Positions 41,591 to 52,469 of a stretch of 64,000 nt of DNA are shown here, one piece after another (positions within the stretch are counted from its first letter, which is position 1; the number at the start of each line of letters is the position of its first letter). Source of the DNA: Cladosporium sp. IMV 00045 (Eukaryota > Ascomycota > Dothideomycetes > Cladosporiales > Cladosporiaceae); assembly GCA_001931905.2 (NCBI GenBank), contig MSJI02000883.1, positions 22,267-86,266 on the forward strand, given 5' to 3'. The notes beneath the pieces were generated by a model. That model did no database searches. It worked only from the letters and a program-made list of their open reading frames with translations, and was not told where the DNA came from. The position numbers were made by a program, and so were the translations under genes.

Positions 41591-43226
41591 CATTGTTGCA
41601 TACTGGCATTTCTGTCTGCGGGTTTGGGAGTTTGGGATTTGGATTTTTGGCTTGATCGGCTGGCATCTTGCATTCTGCATTCTGCATTCTGTTTGGGAAT
41701 TTGGGAGTTTTGGATATGGATTTTCTTGGCTTGATCGCTTCACTGGAGGGACATCATTGCGGACTCTCACGTTGCAGATAGCCCGCGAAATCACACATGC
41801 ATACCTTCTCTTGCGCCTGATACCTTACTATGGACTTGTGTTGTGACTTCGCTCTTCCTTTTGGCCTTCGTTGCGAAAAGACCGTTTCACCAATTCCATT
41901 GAGGTACACGCAAGCGAGAGTTTGTGTAAGAGTATTGAAAGTTTCAAGAGTTCAACTGACGAGATCACGAGCTCGTGTATTGATTTCCCATTCGTCAGAT
42001 AAGAACGCTTGAGAATCGACGAAACGCACCGCCAGCAAAGGTGCAACAAGCGCGCCTCTCAATGGCCTGTGGCGAACACGTATTCGCCCTTGTGGCCATA
42101 CGAGGATGGACCCGTCTCCATCATGACTGAGCCACAGCCATTGTGCCATCAACGGCAACAATCCTCAAAGATACGCACGCGCGGCACTGCGCAGCCGTGG
42201 AGACGGCGGTGCTACCCCTCCATACTTCCCACCTCTTCATCTCCGCACAGCGACGGGGAACCTGCTCCGTCAAGATGCGAATCTCTGAAGGAGCGAAGAA
42301 GCGAGCCGTCCGCCTCCGGGCGAAGATGACGTTGATGGGTGGGAGAAAAGTGAGCGTCGAGCGGAGCAAGGGCCGAAGTTCGAGTGGCGAATGGGTTCGT
42401 GAAGTCAATGCCTGCATGCTGGATTTGGCGGGGGAGGGGAAATGGATTTGGCGGGGTGGTTTGGGTTGCTTTTTGGGCTGAGGGGGGATATGTGATTGAT
42501 GGGAGTCTTTGACGCGGCGGAGGATGAGGAGGATATAGCGATTGTCTCGTCTTGGAAGAATCGTTGGCAGCGCTTTATGGGTGGTCTCATTTGGAAGCGT
42601 GGCTCGACAAGACATTGACTGTTGTCCTGCAGTGCTGAAACATAGGTTACAAACACGCGAAAGCAAGATGTGTATGGCAGTGAGACAAGTTGAAACAGTG
42701 TTGTTGGTGCGACAGTTTTCAACAAATAAAAGCTAGCTATCTGCCTATAGCAGTTGGGTATCTTCGTAACAAAAACGAGAATCGTAAGAATCAAGGTGCG
42801 AAAATGATAACAGAAATCGTCGTTACAATCGTGACGGTCGTTTCGTCGTTTCGTTCTTGAATCGTAATGGTGAAATCTTATTTCACCGGCTCTTGAGCCG
42901 GTGTCTCCTCTCAAAGAGTGGACTGAGTGGCCAGGTACCGCATGTGTGGCCGTTCACTCGGCGGTAGGCCAGGCGCAGTGGACATGTCGACTGCGCCGGC
43001 GGCGCTTCGAATGCGGACGGTGGAGGAATCGTACAGCTTTAATTCCGGTCGTGCCGGCGGGATTGATCGGGCTTGTGTTTCGTCCGTGGTGATGAGTTGG
43101 GAAGCTCGTTGTCCGAAATGGCAGTGGTGGTTTGTGTTGGCGCGACAATGACACCGAGAGAGATAGATAATCAGGTCATCGCATGGTAGTTGCCATGCAG
43201 ATCCCATGGTTTGTCGAAGTCGTATT
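41591..43226. other. Repeat-flanking intergenic DNA, about 1.6 kb
   Basis: Short repeats to about 41740, then DNA with only short or low-complexity frames. A perfect 9-bp inverted repeat with 2-nt loop (caccggctc tt gagccggtg, 42884-42903) is the only structure seen. No gene is called; a decayed gene cannot be excluded at 42120-42660. Confidence 0.4.
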
Positions 43227-43712
43227 TCAACGCTCAATCAAACCAACGAGACCCGCGCAGCGCGAGCAATACCAAAGGTTGAGACCATATTGAACCATAT
43301 TCGACTGGCCAGTCCTGACATCGGTGACAGGCGTACGCTGGCATCGCGAGCAACGAGCGACTTCAGGAGCAGAGAAAGCGTCGAGCGATGAGCGGCTGGA
43401 GGAGCTGGAAGAAATGGAGTCGTCGCTGGTGACTTGGAGCAAGTTTTGCTGAGGGACCGGGCGAGGCCTGATGGGCATTCCGTTGGCGGCGGCGGTTTGC
43501 ATTTTGAGAAGGCTTGCTGAGGATGAGGGTTGGGGGGTTACTGGTGGTCGGTAGGCGAGGAGTGGATGGTATGGATCGGATTCGATGTTGTCGTTCAATT
43601 CTCCAGGGCTGTGAGTTGGCGTCGGTAAAGGCGTCTCCGACGAGAAGTGATCGTAGACGGGCGGGTTGTATGTGAAGTAGCAAGAGTCGATGGTGTGTGG
43701 AGTCGAGAGCAT
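43227..43712 (-). CDS. Small conserved fungal protein with C-terminal zinc-ribbon-like motif
   Basis: Single exon, 161 aa, ATG 43712 (the longer frame upstream lacks an ATG). The first two thirds are Ser/Pro-rich and probably disordered. The C-terminal block has 'ARCSRCQRTP' and 'LWYCSRCAGLVGL', two CxxC pairs about 27 residues apart, with 'SNMVQYGLN' between. This block recurs in small filamentous-fungal proteins of unknown function. Structural zinc binding is inferred from the four cysteines. Confidence 0.75.
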   Translation of the reverse strand: MLSTPHTIDSCYFTYNPPVYDHFSSETPLPTPTHSPGELNDNIESDPYHPLLAYRPPVTPQPSSSASLLKMQTAAANGMPIRPRPVPQQNLLQVTSDDSISSSSSSRSSLDAFSAPEVARCSRCQRTPVTDVRTGQSNMVQYGLNLWYCSRCAGLVGLIER

Positions 43713-45906
43713 ACTCGACGGGTGAAGAGCTGAATATGAGAAGACTGGAAGCAGTCTAGGTGGACGTTGATGATTTTGATCCAATGGGTATGACGAGAGG
43801 ATTACACGTCAGGCTGCAGAAGTCAAGTTTTTGTTGTGCTGCGATACACAGAGGAAAGCAAGAGGCGCACGCGGCGCGGGTTTTGTAAGGTCGACATCGC
43901 GATCGGAGGGCATGGGAATCGAGATGTCGCTTCACCATCTCTCGATCTGTGGCTGCTGCGGCTCCCGCGCTAAGGCATGCCCTGGATCGAATGGCAGTGT
44001 CGCCAGCAGCTTGGCGACATATTCCTGGGCTCTGCGCGTTTCAGGCAGTTGCTTTTTGCACTAACCCTCAAAGCGCCACGCCATCATCTCTTAGTCACTT
44101 TTTTGCCCTGAGATGGTTTGCTCCAGGTGGTAGTCGTAGACCCTGGGCAGCCTTGCTTGCTTGCGTGGTCGCGAAACCTGGTTTCACGATTGATCTGCAT
44201 TCCTTCTTTTCCTCGATGGTGTCACTGCTAGATATGATCTTTGATACCCACGGCAAACATCTGTACACTCGAGATGTGTTACCGGAGGTGCCATATGCCG
44301 GCCCATCGGCATCACACAGCCAAAGCACGTATTCCTATGCGGTTACCTCGGGTGTGACTGAAAATAGCGAAGCCATGGCGAGGTCACGGACGTCTTCCCA
44401 ATGCCAGTAGTGCCAGCGCCGGATCCGCGCACTCCAGTTCAAATGCACAGGAAGCAGTAGTACATTCCTTCGCTGTCCCGCTAGATAAGACAGGAACGAT
44501 ACCTGTGGTACTGCGCCCCGAATCGATGGGGTCTGCCAGCAGAAAATAAATCCATCACTGTCAGCTGCGAAGCCGAAGTATCCGGGATAGAGGGTTTATT
44601 ATCTTGCTGCCTGTCATAGACTCGTATCAGCCTCAGCAGAAGTTGTTAGTCATTCGTTTGGGCCAGGATGGCACGAGGCATTCGATAGACACTATTGGCG
44701 CATTAATTGGGCTGTAATGATGGTACCGTAGCATATGGCGTCCCAATGCACTCCCCCAGCACATCCCGCCCGCAGGCGTGTGAGATGGTATACGTGTGCC
44801 ATGATATAGGCCATCGACACTGATGATAATCGATGCGACGCGCCACACGTGGGGAAAGCAATCTACTGGAGGCAAAAGGTGGCTTCCTGGGGATCGTGCA
44901 AAGCGAATCTTGCGATTCAAGAGCCGAAAGAATCCAAACTCCACGGAAACGTATCGCGAGCCGCAGGCCATCTCATCGAGATTTGCTCAATGCAAACCCG
45001 CGTCTGGCGCGGAAAAAAATCTGTCCCGCCTGCTGGCTCTCTCCTCGATCTCGATAACAGCTTGTATGTAGGGCTGAGATTCTGAGACTTCGCCAGAATC
45101 GGACACCAGAAAAGACCCTCTCCGACTCGACTCGGGCCGCGCCCGCAATGCAAATGAACCGGAGGGGGAGAAAGGGAAGTGATCTTCTCTTTTCCCCGAC
45201 CAGGGCGACGGTCTCGAATCTGCTCCAGCGAGGCCACAGGAATCTTGATGCTTTGGGCTATCAGCTCTTGCGTGTTCGTTGGGCCAAGCGAGGCAGCGTG
45301 GCTGCTGACATGATTCGGGTTGAGTCGTTTTGCGTATCGTGTATAGCTGTGGCAGCCATGCATCAAAAAGACGCAAGCGAAGCATGTTGCGAGTTGATTA
45401 AACTGCACCCCATCTGCTGACGACTGCTGCCTAGGGCAACCGCGTATGCATGTATATGTCTAAAACCCTCATACGTGTGCATCTTTTAGCTTGTCTTGCG
45501 ATAAGGCGGGATATCACGCACGAAGGCGCATGCGGCGTGCGATGATAACGTATCACACTGTTGCTCGGCGCTCCTGCGGTGACGGTGACGGTGATGGTGA
45601 TGGTGGTCAGATGCAGAAATCAGCAGGATTATAATTACAAGCATGCCGTCGAGGCTTAGAAAATAAACAAAAGCGTATCTACAAATCTCTTCGTTTCCGT
45701 AAATGCCCAAGCGCGAAAACAAAAACACCAATGCTGGAAGTCATGATAACGATGATGAAAAGATGAAAAGGAATTTTTTGGTGCGGCCGTCTGGTAGACA
45801 CCAGACGAGCGGCGCAGATTGCCCGATCCTCGCTTTGGTGAACATGTGGATTTGGGACGACAGGCCTCAAAAGAAGCGCTCGAGACATTTCGACAACGCG
45901 ACCGCA
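43713..45906. other. Intergenic, about 2.2 kb
   Basis: Many overlapping short frames but none with a family signal or consistent splicing. Frames at 43949-44410 (+) and 44917-45408 (-) were inspected and not accepted. A GGTGAC/GGTGAT microsatellite lies at about 45576-45606. This is the largest gene-free interval in the right half and could hold a gene on a poor-quality model or non-coding RNA. Confidence 0.4.
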
Positions 45907-47482
45907 TCAAATGAGAAGATGCTTTCCCTGGTAGCGCCACCAGTTTTGTCGGGTATCGGCCTCCTTCCAGACTGCGAATTGTCAGCGTCACGACCTCTGG
46001 ACATTCATCAAGACTGCAAAACTTACCATCAATACCTCCCATGACACCCTTCTCGTTGACCTGCCAGTGTCCTCTCTCGATATGCTCCAGCCAGTTCTCC
46101 AGGATCGCCACGAGCTTCGGTCCGTGCCTCATGACGAACGGGTTGATGCCAGTTTGGTACAAATCACTATGCGACCGAATGATGGGCTTGAAATCCGCCG
46201 TTCTGGCATACCGGTTACCTCCCAGCTTGATGGGCAAGACGAACCTACAAGCATCCTCGAAGGGATTCTGCGCGTTGGGGAAAGCGTCAAGATACAGCCC
46301 GCAAGGCACCGACTCGAGGGTCGAGAAAGGCCAGCGGAATTTCGCCTCTTTGGCCGAGACCGTGCCGGGAGCGCGTAAGAACAGGAAAGGCATTTTCATT
46401 CCTTCGGTCTCTTTGGGGAATTTCTTCAGGATTTGTCTGAATGGTTGGTTGAGGAACTCTTCCACCTTGGGCAATCGAACGCCGGGCGCCACATACCAGA
46501 TGTGGGAGTAGTTGGCGTGAGAGAGCAGGTCGTAGGCGAATCCCTTGGGGATACCTGCGACGTTCAGGGCGGCTCGAGAGGCCAATGGCTCGTCGTCGTC
46601 GTCGGGGTGGCGCTTTGATCCGGTAGGGTCGGCGCGCTGTTCGATGGCTTGTACTAAACGAAGCCAGGTGTTCAGGCAGGCTTCCAGGTCGCCTTTGGTG
46701 TAGGCCTGCAGCACCCAAGGTCGTGTTTTGAACTGCACACGGTCGTTGCCCATTTTGACTTCTGTCTCGGGACCCTCGGCAGCATGGCCGACGGTGTCGT
46801 GCAGAGCGATTGCTTTCTCGGCTTCGACCATGTCGATGTAGGCACTCAGAATGCTTTCCAATGGTTGCCAGGGTAAGGAAGGATCCGTGAGGTTGAAAAT
46901 GTGGTTGTAAGTGGGCATAAAGATCGCGCGGTGCTGTTGCTGGTCGTACACGATTCCGGCAGGATGACTGACATGGTCGCGGGATGTGTTGTAGAGCACA
47001 ATGAACCGGTGCTTCTCTTCCTTCTTGGCCGGCTTGCGGTCCTCGTCCTCGAGCACTTCGCCGAGCTGCAGGATGTCCTTTGGGGAGGCGAGTCCAGATA
47101 CATGGTAAAAGAAGTTGTGGCCTGGGACGTCAAAGACCTTGGATAGGTACCGCACAACGATAGGGCGCAAGATTTTCTTCAAGTCGTCGTTGCCGTGCCG
47201 ACTCCACCAAGATTTCTTCTCCATCTGCGGGATACGTTTGCCACTGCATACCCAGCCGTACAGCAGCAGGGTGTTGTGCAGCGCCGCGCATCTCTCCACG
47301 TCTAGGTCGTCATTGTTCTTGGGCGGCTGCTTCTCGTTGACGCGATGCCTTGCGATAGGCCCAAACAATGTCAGTGTCGTCATGCGGATGTTGAGGCCAG
47401 GGCCGGAGCGAGCCTGCAATCGCTTGGGGACTACTTTTTGCTGCTGCTCAGCTTTGTCGTTTTCTTCGCTGATAGTATACAT
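45907..47482 (-). CDS. Uncharacterised fungal protein
   Basis: Exons 47482-46027 and 45971-45907, intron 45972-46026 (GTAAGT..CAG, gctgac branch word), 506 aa. Splicing replaces a low-complexity readthrough by 'WKEADTRQNWWRYQGKHLLI' and a stop. Start is the ATG at 47482; a second, 'MTTLTLFGP', at about residue 34 is equally plausible. Composition is that of a soluble globular protein with many aromatic residues ('NFFYHVSGLASPKDI', 'HRFIVLYNTSRDHVSHPAG', 'WPFSTLESVPCGLYLDAF'). I do not recognise a domain, signal peptide or TM segment. Confidence 0.7.
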
Positions 47483-48325
47483 GTGGGTGTTTATGTTGTG
47501 CGTATATGTATGCCAGAAGAGCACCGAGGTGACACGTCCTACGCGATGGGAGACTCTAGGCTGATGATGAAGTTGTTCCGCGGCCGTCGAACGGCAGTCA
47601 AGTGGGTGGTGACGATGCCGTCGGCGGATGAAAAAGTTCCAGTCCCACCGTTGGCTTTTTTTGCCGGGCAGAAGTCTTGACGCGCGACGACAACTTGTGC
47701 TCCTCGAACTTCCGATGCTACTGCTGTCGATCTACCCGACTGGTGGATACTCGACGTACATGTGCATTACTTGTCATCGTCGAGTTTGATATGACTGACC
47801 GGTAGGTAGTCATACTGCCGTGACTATGGCCATACGTCTTTGCTCAACTCCCCTGTCGGCATATCTACTATAGGCAATTTCCGAGGCCAGTCTCCAGTCA
47901 AGCGCTCCAATGACAAGACAGCCTAGGGTATTACATCACTTCAAAAACCGAGCCTATACCATTCAACTGGAGCTTCTGGACAACATTGACCTTATCTATT
48001 CTTGTTACTCGCTATTTATCGAATACATTACGTCTCAGTCTTACTTCTCCGGCTGGCCGGCTCACAAGCATGCCGGGTCATTACTCAATGCCTTTCTTGA
48101 GCCACCAGACGAGGCACCTTCTCTTGTAAAGCACTCGTCACGGGGTCCGAGAATGGGATTGTCTGGTATCATGCCAGGCACAGAACAAGAATCTCCGTCT
48201 CGGTCCAGACGAAGAACCGGTCTCGTTCATTGGCAAACCTCCTGTCGAATGAAGATTTAGCCATTGGCCCATTCTACTCAACGGGCAGGAGTACCCCTGA
48301 CTTCATCGAATCGTCCAGATTCAAC
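47483..48325. other. Intergenic, about 840 bp
   Basis: 5' flank of the unknown gene and upstream region of tRNA-Leu. A plus frame at 47910-48260 lacks protein-like composition. No other RNA gene was recognised. Confidence 0.4.
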
Positions 48326-48432
48326 GGTGAGATGGCCGAGCGGTCTAAGGCGCTAGCTTAAGGTGATATCTTCTCTGATATTCCTACAATCGCTAGTCCG
48401 AAAGGGCGTGGGTTCGAATCCCACTCTCATCA
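48326..48432 (+). tRNA. tRNA-Leu(AAG) with 27-nt intron
   Basis: Type II tRNA. Acceptor GGTGAGA/TCTCATC with discriminator A, D-arm GCC-GAGCGGTCTAA-GGC, anticodon stem CTAGC/GCTAG fully paired, loop TT-AAG-G. The intron is 48364-48390 after position 37 and contains CTT, able to pair with the anticodon. Long variable arm TCC-GAAA-GGG and T-arm GTGGG-TTCGAAT-CCCAC. Box A and B are intact. A T-rich run (catcttcttttgcc) follows and may terminate Pol III. Confidence 0.95.
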
Positions 48433-48719
48433 ACATCTTCTTTTGCCATCCTCACAGAGTCGAGGTGGTTCACTTTTTGCACATTGGGAACTTGCGAAAT
48501 GTGTCTGGGGGGAAGGGGGATACTTACCTTTGTACTTACCTTAATACTTACCTGGATCTTTCGTGGCACTAAGCCACGTCGGATCCCCTTCTCTCCGATG
48601 TCAACTCTCTCACAGATCTCTCACATCATCACACAGTTAAAGTCAGCTCTGGGGTGGTCTAGGGAAATGTAGTCGCGAGCAGCGCGAGCTTCTTCGATGG
48701 TTCGCGATGGCCTTGATTG

Positions 48720-49529
48720 TCACGGCGAAGCAGCCTCCTCTCTGGAAGCCTGCTGGACGACGAAGCTAACGAGCGCCGTCAGATCCAGCGCCAACTGGTC
48801 GCGGCTGAAAAAAGCGGCGAAGGCGCCGCCCATGTCTTCAAACTCCATCTTCAACGCCAACAAGATCAAGGTGATCATCTGCTCGCCATCCTCGCTTCGG
48901 CCATCGAAGCGTTGGAGCTGGCGCCAGACGGCAATGACAAGCCTGCGCCACGCACGGCTCTGCTGATCAGTGAAGGCGAGACCCTGCGGGACGCGGAATC
49001 CTGGAATCATGTTTGCCATTGCAACGAGCGACGCCGACAGTGTGGAAGAGCGCACGCGGATCAGCCCTTCCAAGTCATCCAGATCCCAAACGAGGAATTG
49101 GGCGGCTGGCTGGACGGCCGCTGCAAGGTTGCGAGGGGTCCAAGGGATCGTCTCGTTATACATGTCGAGTGCAGAGACGTCCACCAGGCCTTGAGTCTCC
49201 TCGATGGGTCGGACGAAATCAATGAGACCGGTGGCGTGGAGAGCTTGAATGGCGAAGTCGTGACGCTCTTGGAAGGTCAAATCCCCAGTGACACCTGGCT
49301 TTGGAGCTTCAGCACTGGCGTCGAAGAGTTGCTTACGGCAGAGAGCACAACAGTCGGTGGTGGGCTGGTTCAGCCATTCAGTGATGCAGGTCTTGCAGAA
49401 GACGTGCGAGCAGGAGGTGACTTTGACGGGATCGACCATGGGGTCGTTCAAGCAGATGGGGCAGGCGTCGGAGGTGGACACCGGTACCAGACCGGTGTTG
49501 AGGAAGTTGGTGCGGGTTGAGAGCGACAT
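48720..49529 (-). CDS. RING-HC finger protein, probable E3 ubiquitin ligase
   Basis: Single exon, 269 aa, ATG 49529. The N-terminal RING runs from Cys23 (CPIC) through 'CSHVFCKTC' to 'CALC', giving a C3HC4 arrangement (C-x2-C, C-x-H-x2-C-x2-C, C-x2-C) that binds two zinc ions and an E2 enzyme. The rest is helical with no further recognised domain. Its 'ETIPWTPRNLAAAVQPAAQF' and 'RAWRRLVIAVWRQLQRF' segments could form a substrate-binding module. Substrate unknown; soluble, no TM segment. Confidence 0.88.
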   Translation of the reverse strand: MSLSTRTNFLNTGLVPVSTSDACPICLNDPMVDPVKVTSCSHVFCKTCITEWLNQPTTDCCALCRKQLFDASAEAPKPGVTGDLTFQERHDFAIQALHATGLIDFVRPIEETQGLVDVSALDMYNETIPWTPRNLAAAVQPAAQFLVWDLDDLEGLIRVRSSTLSASLVAMANMIPGFRVPQGLAFTDQQSRAWRRLVIAVWRQLQRFDGRSEDGEQMITLILLALKMEFEDMGGAFAAFFSRDQLALDLTALVSFVVQQASREEAASP

Positions 49530-50164
49530 GATTGAAATTCCTGTTCAATAGGCACAGAAGCGTGATACGAAGTTGCGATGTGTGTATTGCTTGCGGGTCG
49601 TATAATACTTCTGCGTGTCGGTCTGACTTCTTTCCATCAAAAGTTGGGAGTCGATCTGGTCAGATATACGAGTAGTTGAGCTGGCCGAACAATGCGGCCT
49701 TTGTGTGAGAGGCGGGTTTTGGTTGCCTTGTCTGGTTATTGAAAAAAAGCCATTGTTTGACCTTTCATGGATGTTCGATTCTTTGTGATGGGTCAGGCTG
49801 ATACTTCGCCCTTTGTTCAGTCTCACCAAGAATGTATGCGGGATGCTGTGACAATAGTGGTGCGGTTACTTTGTAGAGGTGAAGTGCTTGACTTCAGCAT
49901 TGATTGATGCGCGCTCCAGCCATCTTCATCATTTCGAGCTTCCACAACAATTGTCTTGATCATATCGTAAAGATTGTGTTGCCCTGATGTTTGCTGAGTA
50001 TCCAAAAACCATAATGGTGGGTGACCATGTGCTGTGACCAGTGTTTACCAAAAGTCAATTTGATGCCGTAACAGAATAAGAGCGTCCAAGTAGCGTCGTC
50101 TCAGTAATCTACAAAGGTATAATACATTTAGTACTTTCTTACAGACATGCTTCTCTTCCACTAT
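49530..50164. other. Intergenic, about 635 bp
   Basis: 5' flank of the RING gene and 3' flank of the mitochondrial MetRS gene. AT-rich in part. No gene, repeat or RNA was recognised. Confidence 0.45.
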
Positions 50165-52021
50165 TCAGCGGTCGCTAGTCAGACCGGGGAACAGGACACC
50201 TTGCGCACCCTTACCCAAATCCACGAGAGGATCTCCGTAGGCATCGTCCTTGCCAACAACACACCACTCCCAGGTTCGCCTCTCCGGCTTCACGCCCAGC
50301 ATGTCCAGCATCCTGGCGGCGCTTGTCGGGATGAAAGCCTGCAGCATGATACCCACAAGTCGCAGGGTCTCGACGTTGAGGAACACAACACGGTCGATGT
50401 CGGCTTCCATTTCTTCAACGCTGTCACCGCGCTTTGCTGCGTCGTGCAGTTCTTGACCGGTGGTGTTCGCCATGGCCGAGCGGAGTTTGGTGGCGATCGT
50501 CCACGGCGACGCCTGTTGCAGGAAGCTGTTGGCGTCGTACACAGCGTTCATGATAGTTTGGAGCGCGCGATTAGGGTGTAAATCACGCATCTGCTGTTCC
50601 ACATTTGCAGAAAGTGCACGAAGATCCTTGTGGAAGCGGTGATTTTCCTCACCACGCTCGGTCTCGATGGCTGGCAACTGGCCTTCGGGCAAGTCAGGAT
50701 AGGCGTAGCGCTTGACGGCACGTGCAACATCCCAGTTCTTAGCACGCATGACACGGCCAACGAGATTGCCAAGACCACCTTGGAGGCCCTTCTTGTACTT
50801 TTCGATGATGAAGCCGTTGTCATAGTCGGCGTCCTGCTCAATACCGCCATCTTGGACAAGGTACCAGCGCATTGCGTCGATGCCGAAACGCTCGAGGGCG
50901 AAGAATGGGTTGACGACATTGCCGGTAGACTTTGCCATTTTCTGCCGACCCAATGTCCAATGAGCATGTGTGAGGATCTGTTTGGGTAAAGGCAGGTCTA
51001 GTGCCATCAGGAAGGCGGGCCAGTAGATGCAATGGAATCGTACGATGTCCTTGCCAATGACCTGAACATCAGGTGGGAACCCCGTCGAAGACTCCTTTCC
51101 AGGTGTGAAAGGGTAACCCACAGCAGTCGCATAGTTGAGAAGAGCGTCAAGCCAGACGTAGATAGTTTGTGAGGCATCCGTAGGCACACGAATACCCCAT
51201 TGCAGGCGGCTGGAAGGTCGGGAAACAGAGAGATCTTCGAGGTTGGTTGAGACTTGCTTTATAACATCTTCCATTCTCGCACGCGGCACGATCCAGTCAG
51301 GGTTGTCTTTATACCATTGCAACAATCGGTCTTTGAAAGCCGACAGCCTGAAGTGGTAATTCCTTTCGCTTGTCCACTCAACTTCTTTTCCGGTCTCAAT
51401 GCTCACCATGATCTTCCTTCCCGTGGGCGGATCGACAATAAATTGAACCTGACCTTCTGGGTAGAACGTCTCATCTGACACGCTGTACCAGCCCTCGTGC
51501 TTACTTTCGTACAAATATCCCCTCTCTTGTAACATTTGCCATGCGTACTCCACACCCTCATTGTGCTGTTTGTCCGTGGTCCGTATGAAGATGTCGTTGC
51601 TGACATCGATGTCCGCAGCGAGGTTTTTGAACACCTCAGCACCCTTATCGCAGAAAGCCTTGGGTTCCGTATCTGCTTTGGCAGCTGCTTGTTGGATCTT
51701 GAGGCCATGCTCGTCGGTGCCGGTGCACAGGATTGCCTTGCGACCTTTGACCTCTTGCCAGCGTTTTAGAACATCGGTGAGGAGCATCGTATACATGTGG
51801 CCGACATGAGGAGCCGCATTGACGTAGAAAATCGGCGTGGTCGCATAGTATGGCTTCTTCTCATCCGGTGTTGTCGCTGTCGCCTGAGTCCTGCGGTAGA
51901 GAGGTTGCAATGAGACCGTGGTTCGACAGCTCCGGCACGTCCATTGTGGCCGCCATCTTCGCGCAATGAGGGATTGAAGAGGATTGAGACCGCCTACAGC
52001 GGACGATGCTGCGGCGCGCAT
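50165..52021 (-). CDS. MSM1: Mitochondrial methionyl-tRNA synthetase
   Basis: Single exon, 618 aa. The first about 50 residues are Arg/Ser/Ala-rich with no acidic residue until the catalytic domain: a mitochondrial presequence. Class I signatures are the HIGH-type 'PHVGHMY' at residues 71-77 and 'KMAKSTGNV' at about 365, standing for KMSKS. 'CTGTDEHGLKIQQAA' and 'SDETFYPEGQV' are typical of MetRS. The zinc-knuckle cysteines of the bacterial long form are missing, as in mitochondrial and short-form enzymes. The C-terminal part is the anticodon-binding helical domain; no EMAP domain. It charges mitochondrial tRNA-Met. Confidence 0.95.
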   Translation of the reverse strand: MRAAASSAVGGLNPLQSLIARRWRPQWTCRSCRTTVSLQPLYRRTQATATTPDEKKPYYATTPIFYVNAAPHVGHMYTMLLTDVLKRWQEVKGRKAILCTGTDEHGLKIQQAAAKADTEPKAFCDKGAEVFKNLAADIDVSNDIFIRTTDKQHNEGVEYAWQMLQERGYLYESKHEGWYSVSDETFYPEGQVQFIVDPPTGRKIMVSIETGKEVEWTSERNYHFRLSAFKDRLLQWYKDNPDWIVPRARMEDVIKQVSTNLEDLSVSRPSSRLQWGIRVPTDASQTIYVWLDALLNYATAVGYPFTPGKESSTGFPPDVQVIGKDIVRFHCIYWPAFLMALDLPLPKQILTHAHWTLGRQKMAKSTGNVVNPFFALERFGIDAMRWYLVQDGGIEQDADYDNGFIIEKYKKGLQGGLGNLVGRVMRAKNWDVARAVKRYAYPDLPEGQLPAIETERGEENHRFHKDLRALSANVEQQMRDLHPNRALQTIMNAVYDANSFLQQASPWTIATKLRSAMANTTGQELHDAAKRGDSVEEMEADIDRVVFLNVETLRLVGIMLQAFIPTSAARMLDMLGVKPERRTWEWCVVGKDDAYGDPLVDLGKGAQGVLFPGLTSDR

Positions 52022-52469
52022 GGCTGGTGATGCTGCGGTCGAGTCAAATGCGCGTTTGCTTGCCGTTCAAGAAGTTCGCTAAAGCTTCACAAGCCTCGGC
52101 TGGAGCTGGGGAACTCTATCAGCGTGTCACTTCAACGGTATATGTATCTGTATACTGATATTTTTATGATACAATTGCATTCTTGCATGGTATCAGAGCT
52201 GCTGTCCAATGCTCTCTGAACATCTCATTCCACAGTCTTTACAGATGGAATCGATGTGCCCTCATCAAGGAGCACTGTCCGACGACTCAAAAAACGATCG
52301 TCAGGTACAACATGTACAATGAGTAGATAGTGACGTGTATATTGCGATGCCGACACACGAAGGCAACATGACATCTGGTGACAGTATAATGCAGTATCGA
52401 ACACTTGAACACTCAGCTCTTCCGAGACAGCTTCTACAATATCACTCTGCTCAAGTATAAAACACGATC
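52022..52469. promoter_or_regulatory. Divergent promoter region, MSM1 and metallo-hydrolase
   Basis: About 450 bp between divergent start codons. A TA-rich run (tatatgtatctgtatactgatatttttatgat) at about 52138-52170 and a short TATAA-like word (agtataatgc, 52383) lie upstream of the metallo-hydrolase. No gene was recognised. Confidence 0.4.

Noticed and set aside
41157..41687. Repeat protein encoded by the minisatellite (minus strand, recurring 'RLLVGI' units)
   Set aside because: The repeats follow the DNA unit but periods of 84 and 89 bp break register, and there is no start context or flanking coding DNA; treated as non-coding minisatellite.
42884..42903. Perfect 9-bp hairpin as a possible terminator or transposon end
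   Set aside because: A 2-nt loop and no T-run, no neighbouring gene end and no matching partner repeat; may be chance.
44917..45408. 163-codon minus-strand frame
   Set aside because: No domain, signal peptide or splice support; base composition resembles the non-coding flanks.
47910..48260. 116-codon plus-strand frame upstream of tRNA-Leu
   Set aside because: No protein-like conservation signal; ends close to the tRNA promoter.
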